The position numbers and the translations under genes were made by a program. A DNA stretch of 64,000 nucleotides, taken from the NCBI GenBank assembly GCA_003281415.1, contig QCCC01000004.1, positions 1 through 64,000 of the forward strand, read 5' to 3'. Below, piece by piece: positions 8,800-16,719 of this stretch; within the stretch, counting starts at the first letter, position 1; each line of letters opens with the position of its first letter. Origin of the DNA: Prochlorococcus sp. AG-347-K15. Its GTDB lineage: Bacteria > Cyanobacteriota > Cyanobacteriia > PCC-6307 > Cyanobiaceae. The notes beneath the pieces were generated by a model. That model was not told the origin of the DNA, made no database searches, and saw nothing but the letters and a program-made list of their open reading frames with translations.

Positions 8800-8884
8800 T
8801 TGATTTTATTACCAGCATTATTAAAATTGCCATCAACTTCAAATTAAATTCCTAAGATTAACTAGTATTTCTTGTATTGGAGTT

Positions 8885-9655
8885 ATGAAAGAAATTGGAG
8901 AGATAAAGTCAAATATATATAAAATAGCTGCTGTTACAGATAGAGGGCAAAGATTAAATAAATTAATTTCTCCTATGTATGAGGAAAAAGCTAATGAAAT
9001 GAATGAATTGATTGATGATCTTAAAGACTTTAGTTTTGAAATATCAGAAAAATTATTGTCTGGAGAGTGGGAATTGATTTTTTCTAATGTTGAATTATTT
9101 CGAAGTTCCCCTTTCTTCCTTGCTATTGAAAAGGCATTAAATGATGAATTTAAAAGTAATCTTTTTTTTAAATTACATCAATTGCAAGTAGGATCCTTTG
9201 GCATATCAACTATTGGGAGAATTGCTCAAAAGATTGATTTTGACAAAAAAGAATTTATATCTACTTTTGACACTACAATATTTGGGCTAACAACAATTCC
9301 TATCTTAGGTTGGTTCAAACTATTGCCTACTTTTGGTGGAAGAGTAATAACTCTAGCAAGTGATTTAGTTTTAAGAAATAATTTACTTGACATGAACTTA
9401 CAAAAGACAAAAGTTTCCAAAGTTAATGGACTTAATAAGATTCCATTATTTAGTGAATTACTTATGGATAGATGGTATCCAGTTAAAGAGGTATGGAATA
9501 AGTTACCTTGGAATAAAGAATCGCCCAATTGCCAGGTTTCAATTGTATATTTAGACGATGAAATGAGAATTATGCAAGATATGTATGGGTCTATTTTTAT
9601 TTATATAAGGCCTTCAATTTCTTTGTTGAATTCAAATACAATCTTTAATGATTAA
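8885..9655 (+). CDS. PAP/fibrillin family protein
   Basis: 256 aa; LLSGEWELIFSNVELFRSSPFF and C-terminal YLDDEMRIMQDMYGSIFIYIRP. Confidence 0.75.
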   Translation: MKEIGEIKSNIYKIAAVTDRGQRLNKLISPMYEEKANEMNELIDDLKDFSFEISEKLLSGEWELIFSNVELFRSSPFFLAIEKALNDEFKSNLFFKLHQLQVGSFGISTIGRIAQKIDFDKKEFISTFDTTIFGLTTIPILGWFKLLPTFGGRVITLASDLVLRNNLLDMNLQKTKVSKVNGLNKIPLFSELLMDRWYPVKEVWNKLPWNKESPNCQVSIVYLDDEMRIMQDMYGSIFIYIRPSISLLNSNTIFND

Positions 9656-9761
9656 TTAAAACACTGAATGATAATTTTGTAATTTATAGAAAAAAACCAT
9701 TAAAAATTTATTTTAAAGATTAATTAATAAAAACATCTCACATCTTAAATACAAATAGGTT

Positions 9762-9778
9762 ATGTTCATAATGAACAT
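9762..9778. promoter_or_regulatory. perfect inverted repeat ATGTTCAT-A-ATGAACAT
   Basis: 8-1-8 palindrome 8 nt upstream of the next start codon. Confidence 0.4.
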
Positions 9779-9786
9779 TTTTTATT

Positions 9787-10101
9787 ATGCTTAGAAATCA
9801 AGAAAAAAATTCAGTTGTTAGAGGAATATTCCTTATAGGAGGTTGGGGCTTAGGTCTAGACAGATTCTACGAAGGAGATAAAAAAGGCGGCTTTTTATCA
9901 ATAATTGGTTGGAGTATCACATTTTTTAGCTTTATCTTTCTTAAATGTTCAGGTTATGAATATGTTGAGGGTGTGAAAAATTATTCAGATTATTCCCCTA
10001 ACCCTTTAATAGTATTACCTTTACTGGCAGGAGCATATGGTGGCTTTCTAATAATTAAGAAGGCATTTAGATTAGCAAAGCAATTTGAGAATGCTGAATA
10101 A
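9787..10101 (+). CDS. TM2-like domain membrane protein
   Basis: GGWGLGLDRFYEGDKKGGFLSIIGW resembles TM2 domain. Confidence 0.7.
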   Translation: MLRNQEKNSVVRGIFLIGGWGLGLDRFYEGDKKGGFLSIIGWSITFFSFIFLKCSGYEYVEGVKNYSDYSPNPLIVLPLLAGAYGGFLIIKKAFRLAKQFENAE

Positions 10102-10119
10102 TAATAACAGGAGGCAAAT

Positions 10120-10281
10120 TCAAGATAATAATCCAGATCCTTTCAAATAAAATTTAAATAAAAGAATTACTAAAAGGTTTACTATTGCTAAGGCTACTAA
10201 ACCATTTCTGTTTTTTACATCTAATTTCTTAACTAAATTAGAAAGATAAACAACTGGATTTTCTGGCTCTTTATTATCCAA
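10120..10281 (-). CDS. candidate 53-aa single-TM protein (TTG start)
   Basis: LDNKEPENPVVYLSKLVKKLDVKNRNGLVALAIVNLLVILLFKFYLKGSGLLS; no ATG in frame. Confidence 0.4.
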   Translation of the reverse strand: MDNKEPENPVVYLSNLVKKLDVKNRNGLVALAIVNLLVILLFKFYLKGSGLLS

Positions 10282-10377
10282 ATTTTATTTAAATATTAAT
10301 TTGACAAGAAAATATCACAGTTTCATTTGAAGAATCAAAATTGTAAAGATGATTATCCAAAAAGAAATAAATAATTT

Positions 10378-10752
10378 CTAACCCATAATTCCAGCATTTC
10401 TTAAAAACGCTTTACCCATATTGCCAATTACAAAAAATAGAGACAAATTAATTAAAAGGATTATTAATAATGCCAACATTTTATAGTTTGGATTAGTTGA
10501 AATGCCATCAAATCCATTATTAAGAAATCTTTTAAAAAGTGATTTGTCAATTTTTGGTTTTTGTTGCTCAGAATCAAGTTTTACTTCTTCTTTTAAAGAA
10601 TCTTGACTACTTGCTTTCTCTAGAAATTCTGTAAATGCTTTAACATTTTCTTCTTTTTTAATCCCCTCATTAAGATCTTTATTGTCTTCATTCAAATTGG
10701 GTGACGATTCGATTGAATTATTTTCCTCAGGATTAAGTTTTGAATCTTCCAA
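10378..10752 (-). CDS. hypothetical protein, acidic/Lys-rich with C-terminal TM
   Basis: ORF in track extends to 10800 with GTG start but that overlaps a terminator-like hairpin; TTG at 10752 preferred. Confidence 0.5.
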   Translation of the reverse strand: MEDSKLNPEENNSIESSPNLNEDNKDLNEGIKKEENVKAFTEFLEKASSQDSLKEEVKLDSEQQKPKIDKSLFKRFLNNGFDGISTNPNYKMLALLIILLINLSLFFVIGNMGKAFLRNAGIMG

Positions 10753-10784
10753 ATTAGTATTAAATGCTAGGAGTATATTACACC

Positions 10785-10875
10785 ATAAAAAAAAACCCAC
10801 TCGATCAATTGAAGAGAGGGTTAGCTAAGGTTAAAGTTCTTATAAATATAATAATTTATTTTAATTAAGTTTGCG
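10785..10875 (-). ncRNA. candidate small RNA with intrinsic terminator
   Basis: Minus strand: TATGAT (-10) at 10881-10886, ~90 nt, hairpin AACCCTCTC...GAGTGGGTT followed by T-run. Confidence 0.4.
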
Positions 10876-10936
10876 TTTGTATCATAATGAAGTTTTAATT
10901 TAGATTTAATTCAAGGTAATTTTTTTTTTAGTAAAT

Positions 10937-11143
10937 ATGTTAGATGCGAATACTAAAAAAGCATGTAAAGATGATCCCTCAATAAGAGAAATTAAAATTA
11001 AAAATATAGAACATGCTATTGAACAAGCAGAATTGATGATAAAAGAATCAAAAATGAGCCAAGAAGAATTAATCTTCTTAAAAAGAAAAATATCGGACTC
11101 AAGACAGGATTTAGAAATACTTTATTTAATGAAAATTCAATGA
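10937..11143 (+). CDS. hypothetical protein, predicted helical
   Basis: ORF 68 aa. Confidence 0.6.
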   Translation: MLDANTKKACKDDPSIREIKIKNIEHAIEQAELMIKESKMSQEELIFLKRKISDSRQDLEILYLMKIQ

Positions 11144-11258
11144 ATATAAATTTTTTAATCTTTTAAAAGAATTGAATTTTTGCAAAGAAAATTAATTTGT
11201 ATATTTGAAGACTTATAAAATTTAAAGAGAATGTAAGAATTTTATAAATGTTCTAGTT

Positions 11259-11360
11259 ATGTCTAAAAATAATCTATATATACCTTTAAAGGTTGTGCCA
11301 TACATTTTCATTTCAATTACTGCTATCGCAATAACAGCAGCTACATATGTAATTACTTAG
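11259..11360 (+). CDS. 33-aa single-TM protein
   Basis: MSKNNLYIPLKVVPYIFISITAIAITAATYVIT; manual translation. Confidence 0.4.
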   Translation: MSKNNLYIPLKVVPYIFISITAIAITAATYVIT

Positions 11361-11424
11361 TTATATAAGCTATGTAAAGTTTTTAGATATTAAATAAATT
11401 AAAATATTTGTATTAACTAATCAT

Positions 11425-11667
11425 ATGAATAAAGTCAAAATAGCAATTTTTACAATATTAGTAATCATATTTTCCCTTTTTGGGATTAAAAAATTAATTT
11501 ATATAAATCAAGTTGAAGATTTAAAAAATAAAGAAGAATCATTTTTAAATGAATCTATACGTGTTTTAAATGAATGCTTCGATCTAGAAAACAAAAATAA
11601 AAGAACTCTTAATAAATCAATTGAATTAATTGAGTATTGCTTAGATGAATATGGATATAAAAACTGA
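11425..11667 (+). CDS. hypothetical protein with N-terminal TM
   Basis: ORF 80 aa. Confidence 0.55.
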   Translation: MNKVKIAIFTILVIIFSLFGIKKLIYINQVEDLKNKEESFLNESIRVLNECFDLENKNKRTLNKSIELIEYCLDEYGYKN

Positions 11668-11794
11668 TTTCAAAACTTGAATGATGAATTTCCTTAATAC
11701 TCCACTAATATGCAAATAAAAAATTTCTAATCAATAATCTTGTTATGTTCCATAATTTTTTATTAATAATATTTTCCTAATTTAATTTTTTAAA

Positions 11795-12214
11795 ATGACT
11801 AAAATTAAATGTTCTTATTTAGGAAATTTAAATTGTGAGGCTATTCATCTACAATCTGGCAGTCTTATTAGAACTGATGCACCTTTAGATCACTGCGGTA
11901 AAGGTGAAAGTTTTTCCCCAACTGATTTATTAGCGACATCTCTAGGTACTTGCCTGCTAACCATTATGGCAATCAAAGCTAAATCGAAAGGATTTGATTT
12001 GAAAGGTATATATTTAAATATTGAAAAAGTAATGACACAAAATAGCGAGAGGAAGATAAAAGAACTAATAATAGATATTTTTATACCAGATAGCACTTCT
12101 AATGAAACTATTGATTTTTTGAAAAAAGCTTCCAAAGAATGTCCAGTTACAAGAAATTTATCTAAAGAAATAGATATTAAAATTAGTTGGCATAATGAAA
12201 AATCTCAAACATAG
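11795..12214 (+). CDS. OsmC family protein
   Basis: KGESFSPTDLLATSLGTCLLTIMAIKAKSKG ... ECPVTRNLSKEIDIKISW. Confidence 0.92.
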   Translation: MTKIKCSYLGNLNCEAIHLQSGSLIRTDAPLDHCGKGESFSPTDLLATSLGTCLLTIMAIKAKSKGFDLKGIYLNIEKVMTQNSERKIKELIIDIFIPDSTSNETIDFLKKASKECPVTRNLSKEIDIKISWHNEKSQT

Positions 12215-12231
12215 TAATTACATAAAAAATA

Positions 12232-12357
12232 ATGAAATACTTTATTGGAATAGTCATTCTTTTATTTGGAATATATGTAATGACAGACTTGGCATTAAAG
12301 ACTAGGTATACAAGAAAAAGACTTTCAAAAGGAAAAAATAAATCTTATAAATTTTAA
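12232..12357 (+). CDS. 41-aa single-TM protein
   Basis: MKYFIGIVILLFGIYVMTDLALKTRYTRKRLSKGKNKSYKF; manual translation. Confidence 0.45.
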   Translation: MKYFIGIVILLFGIYVMTDLALKTRYTRKRLSKGKNKSYKF

Positions 12358-12416
12358 TATTGCAGATTAAGGAAATAGATTTATTTTTGTACCGACAATT
12401 AAAGCATATTTTAGTT

Positions 12417-12701
12417 TTATTTTTTCACTATTTTTTGGTCAATCAAGCTAATCAAAGGGATCATGAAATTTACATTTATTCCAACAGTGCACCATGCATA
12501 AATAATAAGAAAAAATATTTTTATAAATAAATTAGGGGGTAAGGTGAAAAATATTTTGAAAAACCCTCCAATGAATAATACCAATATTCCAATTTGCAAG
12601 AGACCTTTGATTATCCATTTAACTCCACTTTTTTTAATATTTATATAAAACCAGAAAAAAACAAAACTAAATAACAATAAATATATAAAATTTATGATCA
12701 T
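12417..12701 (-). CDS. hypothetical membrane protein
   Basis: ORF 94 aa, multiple TM. Confidence 0.55.
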   Translation of the reverse strand: MIINFIYLLLFSFVFFWFYINIKKSGVKWIIKGLLQIGILVLFIGGFFKIFFTLPPNLFIKIFFLIIYAWCTVGINVNFMIPLISLIDQKIVKK

Positions 12702-12840
12702 CTGTTCAGAGAAAATCTAATAAATTTGCCATTATCAAGGCATTATGACAATTATCACTTTTTTATCTGCTAATTTTTTTTTAAAATGGAAAAGTTATAC
12801 AAAAAACAATAAAAATAAATTATTTTTTTTACTTTTTATC

Positions 12841-13224
12841 TTAAAACATTTTTGATTTTAGTAAATCAACTCTTTTTTGATTCACTCCCAAATCACTTTC
12901 TCCAACTCTTGATTCTGATCTTATTGATAAGATGTTTGATTCAGGTAGAAAGGATACTTCTAAGTCGTCTACATACTTCATCCATTTACTGGTTGCCTCA
13001 GCATGAAGATAATCGCCATCAATTTCTACAATCTCAGTTCTTGGAGTGTTTTCGATAAATGTTTTAATCTCTTTAAAAGGTTTCTCAATATTATTAACCT
13101 CCCATTCTTCTCGTACACAATGAGCAATCTCTACACAAGGTTTTAGTTCTATATGTGAGGCAAATGATGAAGAAGGGAATAAAAAGCTTGAACAAATTAA
13201 AAATGCTAAAAAAAGTATTTGCAT
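12841..13224 (-). CDS. DUF1499-like exported protein
   Basis: Signal peptide; HAEATSKWMKYVDDLEVSF...SIRSESRVGESDLGVNQKRVDLLK matches DUF1499 pattern. Confidence 0.85.
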   Translation of the reverse strand: MQILFLAFLICSSFLFPSSSFASHIELKPCVEIAHCVREEWEVNNIEKPFKEIKTFIENTPRTEIVEIDGDYLHAEATSKWMKYVDDLEVSFLPESNILSIRSESRVGESDLGVNQKRVDLLKSKMF

Positions 13225-13352
13225 TAACAGAAGAATTTAACGACATATAATCTAACGAATTAAATTACTAATTTGTAATGAGGAACTAATTATTTTGGAA
13301 GAAAGCATATATGTTTTTATATTCAGGATTTAATATGTATTTCTAATAATCC

Positions 13353-13452
13353 CCAAAAAAAAAGATCCCTCAGAGAGAGATCTTTTTAAAATTGATTTAA
13401 ATCAAGTGTTTCCTTGTTTCCACTGAAATAAATCAATTCCTCCTACACACAT
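13353..13452 (-). ncRNA. Yfr2-family-like small RNA
   Basis: Minus strand GUGUGUAGGAGGAAUUGAUUUA...GUGGAAACAAGGAAACAC...UAAAUCAAUU: 10-bp stem (13390-13399/13429-13438), two GGAAACA motifs in the loop, terminator hairpin 13359-13387 plus T-run. Confidence 0.72.
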
Positions 13453-13522
13453 ACTTAATATCACACCTAAATTCAAAATATGTAATGCTTAATAGACCTC
13501 TATCTTAACTGTCACATCATAA

Positions 13523-13631
13523 AAAATACAAAAAGTACTCAAACATCGAGGTCGAGTACTTTTAAAGTTATCAGAAAAAAGTGTGTGAGGAGTTTCTGAT
13601 GTTTTTAATCTACTCCGTAGGTAATTTAAAA
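13523..13631 (-). ncRNA. candidate small RNA carrying the Yfr1 motif ACUCCUCACAC in a hairpin loop
   Basis: Minus strand: TATACT -10 (13638-13643), hairpin ATCAGAAA-CTCCTCACACAC..-TTTCTGAT (13570-13600), 10-bp hairpin AAAAGTACTC/GAGTACTTTT (13531-13563) followed by T-rich tract. Confidence 0.6.
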
Positions 13632-13684
13632 GGCTACAGTATAAATTACTAAATATTTAAATCTTTCAGAAAAATTGGTCGTTG

Positions 13685-13852
13685 ATGAAAAAAAATAATC
13701 AAAAACATAAAAAATTCATGAAAAGCATTTACAAAAAAATCATTTTTATTATTTCGGCAATTGCTCTTTTTTCAGTGATAGTGAGTGTTGTCAAATATTC
13801 GCTTACTTATATTGAAAATAATCCCGAAAAATACTTACCTACACAAAAGTAA
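13685..13852 (+). CDS. 55-aa single-TM protein
   Basis: MKKNNQKHKKFMKSIYKKIIFIISAIALFSVIVSVVKYSLTYIENNPEKYLPTQK; manual translation. Confidence 0.45.
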   Translation: MKKNNQKHKKFMKSIYKKIIFIISAIALFSVIVSVVKYSLTYIENNPEKYLPTQK

Positions 13853-13929
13853 GAGAAAAATTAAGTATAAATTCACTTCAAAAAATCTATAAAGTGTCTT
13901 AAATATGTTCTACATAGAAAGCTTAAGTC

Positions 13930-14073
13930 ATGAAAATCAAAAATAATTCAGTTCTTAATCAGAATAATATTCATTTAAGTCAATTTAAAAATAAGCATAA
14001 ATATCAAATACTTGAGAATTACTGGAAGAAAAGGAAGAAAGAATGTGAAAAGAATCTTTCAAAATTTTGCTAA
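13930..14073 (+). CDS. 47-aa hypothetical protein
   Basis: MKIKNNSVLNQNNIHLSQFKNKHKYQILENYWKKRKKECEKNLSKFC; manual translation. Confidence 0.4.
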   Translation: MKIKNNSVLNQNNIHLSQFKNKHKYQILENYWKKRKKECEKNLSKFC

Positions 14074-14082
14074 CCGATAATT

Positions 14083-14331
14083 ATGAATTTTATTTTTTCT
14101 TTTTTATTAGCATCTGTAATGTGGGTACAAGTTCCACAATGGGAAGCTGACTGGTCAAAATGTGCTGTAGATGTTCCCGACTCATCATGTCACTGGTACG
14201 TAGCTGCTCCCGATAATACTTTTGGGGAAGGATTTAATTGGGAAAACGCTCCTTGGTTTGATGCTAATGGATTACAGGATGTAGCTAAGATTGAGAAAGA
14301 ATCTGTAGTAGAAAAACTTCAAAATAACTAA
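14083..14331 (+). CDS. hypothetical exported protein
   Basis: ORF 82 aa, Trp-rich, signal-like start. Confidence 0.65.
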   Translation: MNFIFSFLLASVMWVQVPQWEADWSKCAVDVPDSSCHWYVAAPDNTFGEGFNWENAPWFDANGLQDVAKIEKESVVEKLQNN

Positions 14332-14413
14332 AGTTTCTATTTCATCAATTAACTTTTAAAAGTATTTAAATTTAGTTGCTTATTCGTTAACTTTTGATTA
14401 ATTAAAAAATTTT

Positions 14414-14560
14414 ATGCGTTTCAAAGTAAGTCTCAAAAAAAATGGAAAGGAATTTGATGAAGTTGTTATAGCTAATAATAAAAAAGAGGCTATGGAAGTA
14501 GCTTTAAAAAACAATCCAGAAGCTCAAGGATTAAACTCTGATTGGACATTTAAGATTTAA
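14414..14560 (+). CDS. 48-aa hypothetical protein
   Basis: MRFKVSLKKNGKEFDEVVIANNKKEAMEVALKNNPEAQGLNSDWTFKI; manual translation. Confidence 0.5.
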   Translation: MRFKVSLKKNGKEFDEVVIANNKKEAMEVALKNNPEAQGLNSDWTFKI

Positions 14561-15346
14561 TTATTTGCGAAGCTTAGGAATCAAAAGAGATGCAACACAA
14601 ATAACACTAATTGCAGGCCCAGGCGAAAGATTAAAGACTATAGAGAGAATAAATCCCAGAAGTGAGATGCATAATCCAAAAAATGAAGACCTCATCATTG
14701 CAATTCTTAAACTATGAGCCTTATTTAGCCCTAACAAAGTTGGAGTAGAAAGAAGAGCAATTACAAGAATTACTCCCACTGCTGACATTGAACTAACAAT
14801 TACTAATGCCGTTGTAAAACTCAAAGCAAGATTTAATAAAGAAACGTTTATACCACTTGCGGATGCACCTTCTGGATCTAATCCAACATAAACAACCTTT
14901 TCATATCCAAAAGTCATTAAAATTATAAATACTAAAAATGCAATTATTGTTCTAAGTAAATCTCCAAAATTTGCTGTCAACAAATCTCCAAATAATACTG
15001 CCTCCAAATCAATCCTTATTCCGAGGAGAGGAATAATAAGGACTCCAAACCCAAGCATTCCAGCGAGAATAGTATTCATAACTGCTTCATAATTTTCACT
15101 TTTTCTATTAGTTAAACTTTCCGCAATTACTGAGCCCAGAAGACCACTTATAACGCCACCAATTGAGGGATGAATTCCAAGCGCTAATGCGAGAGCAAGT
15201 CCAGGCAAAACACAATGAGAGATTAAATTAACTTGTAATAATCTCTTATGGGTGATTAATACAGTTCCCATAGCTGGGCATAAGATCCCGGAAAATATAG
15301 TTATTATTAATGGAACCAACCACCAGTTGTTATTAATAAAAGACAT
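14561..15346 (-). CDS. znuB: zinc/manganese ABC transporter permease (ZnuB-type)
   Basis: ABC-3 family permease: CPAMGTVLITHKRLLQVNLISHCVLPGLALA..., YVGLDPEGASASGI; adjacent to zur/znuC/znuA. Confidence 0.92.
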   Translation of the reverse strand: MSFINNNWWLVPLIITIFSGILCPAMGTVLITHKRLLQVNLISHCVLPGLALALALGIHPSIGGVISGLLGSVIAESLTNRKSENYEAVMNTILAGMLGFGVLIIPLLGIRIDLEAVLFGDLLTANFGDLLRTIIAFLVFIILMTFGYEKVVYVGLDPEGASASGINVSLLNLALSFTTALVIVSSMSAVGVILVIALLSTPTLLGLNKAHSLRIAMMRSSFFGLCISLLGFILSIVFNLSPGPAISVICVASLLIPKLRK

Positions 15347-15402
15347 TATTCGAAAGATTCGGTATGATCAAAAATACGAGACAAAAAAAGATTTTGGAAA
15401 CA

Positions 15403-15798
15403 ATGGTGACTAAGTCTGACATTACCAAAAGACAAGAACAACTTCTTGAAGAACTTAATAAATGCGAGGATGAATTGAGCGGTCAAGAATTGCATAGGCA
15501 GTTGATCACAAAAGGCAAATCCATGGGGTTGACCACTGTTTATAGAAATCTGCAAATCTTGATAAAGCATGGATTAATTCGTTCCAGACATCTCCCAACA
15601 GGAGAGGTTCTTTACACTCCCGTAGACAGAGATATTCATCATTTGACCTGCGTTCAATGCGGAGAGACGTCGAAAATGGAAGGTTGTCCTGTTAAAAATA
15701 TTCATGCCCCTAAAAAAAATCCAAGAAAGTTTCAACTTTTGTTTCATACACTCGAATATTTCGGCCTTTGCCAAAACTGTTATCAAGCTCAAAATTAA
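15403..15798 (+). CDS. zur: Fur-family regulator, probably Zur
   Basis: Fur-type winged helix TTVYRNLQILIKHGLI, HHLTCVQCG and CxxC motifs; inside Znu locus; start chosen at second Met (ORF opens at 15364). Confidence 0.85.
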   Translation: MVTKSDITKRQEQLLEELNKCEDELSGQELHRQLITKGKSMGLTTVYRNLQILIKHGLIRSRHLPTGEVLYTPVDRDIHHLTCVQCGETSKMEGCPVKNIHAPKKNPRKFQLLFHTLEYFGLCQNCYQAQN

Positions 15799-15811
15799 TA
15801 AGGAACATTTT

Positions 15812-16582
15812 CTAATCACAGAAATTATTTTCCTTTATAGAGCTTATGTTTATCGCATCTAATTTATCTTTTATTTGATCAGGACTACCAACTGCTAAAA
15901 CACTTTTATCAAGAACGATTACTTGATCGTAGTTATTTAGAGACTCGCCCCAATCATGGCTACTTACTAGCAAAGAAAGTCCCGCATCTGCGAGTTGACG
16001 AACAATTTTCAGGAAGTCCTCTTTTGCGGGGGGATCCAATGCCGCACAAGGTTCATCCAGAAGAAATATTTTTGCAGGGGACATAAGAGTTTTTGCTAAT
16101 AGAGCTCTTTGTTGCTGTCCTCCTGAAAGAGAATCGAGTCTTCTATTAGCTAAATTAGCAATTCCTACTCTTTGCATTGTCGCTTCTAATTCACAACATT
16201 TATTAATCCAAGAATTAGGATATTCTAAAAGAGCCTTGATTTGAAAGGGGTTATTACTTCTTGATTTTGAATACTTTATTTGACCAAGAGATACCAATTT
16301 TTCAACTGTAATGGGAAACTTCCAATTCATAGAACTTCTTTGAGGCATAAGTGCCACTAGAGCTCTAGATCTATATAAATTTTCACCGTCTATTTTTATT
16401 TCGCCTTTATCTGGAGTATTTTGTCCTTGCAATATCCTCAAAAGAGTGGATTTACCGGCACCATTTGGACCTACTAGCGCTGTTAGAGTTCCAGGTTTAA
16501 TCTCAACAGATACCTTATTTAAAGCTGGCTTACTTTTTTCTGTGTATGCAAATGTTAAATTTTCAGCGACTAAAGTAGCCAT
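15812..16582 (-). CDS. znuC: zinc ABC transporter ATPase
   Basis: Walker A GPNGAGKST, LSGGQQQRALLAKTL, Walker B IFLLDEPCAALD. Confidence 0.93.
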   Translation of the reverse strand: MATLVAENLTFAYTEKSKPALNKVSVEIKPGTLTALVGPNGAGKSTLLRILQGQNTPDKGEIKIDGENLYRSRALVALMPQRSSMNWKFPITVEKLVSLGQIKYSKSRSNNPFQIKALLEYPNSWINKCCELEATMQRVGIANLANRRLDSLSGGQQQRALLAKTLMSPAKIFLLDEPCAALDPPAKEDFLKIVRQLADAGLSLLVSSHDWGESLNNYDQVIVLDKSVLAVGSPDQIKDKLDAINISSIKENNFCD

Positions 16583-16667
16583 TAATTAATCTTCATGAAA
16601 AAGTCACTTTACAAGCTTACCAATAATGCAAGCTGCGTATTATTTTCATAACATTTGATACCTTTTC

Positions 16668-16699
16668 TTGTCAGCTGTAATGAAAATGATTATCATTTT
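16668..16699 (+). promoter_or_regulatory. znuA promoter with overlapping Zur-like operator
   Basis: TTGTCA-17 nt-TATCAT; perfect palindrome AAAATGAT-T-ATCATTTT at 16683-16699 covers the -10 region. Confidence 0.72.
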
Positions 16700-16719
16700 T
16701 AAGTATTTAATAATTTTTT

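Noticed and set aside
1-14560. Integrated prophage or tRNA-flanked genomic island
   Set aside because: Accessory-like gene content but no integrase, transposase, phage structural genes or flanking tRNA/att repeats seen.
15346-15819. Minus-strand ORFs overlapping the zur-type gene
   Set aside because: Antisense to a well-supported Fur-family CDS; no recognisable domain.
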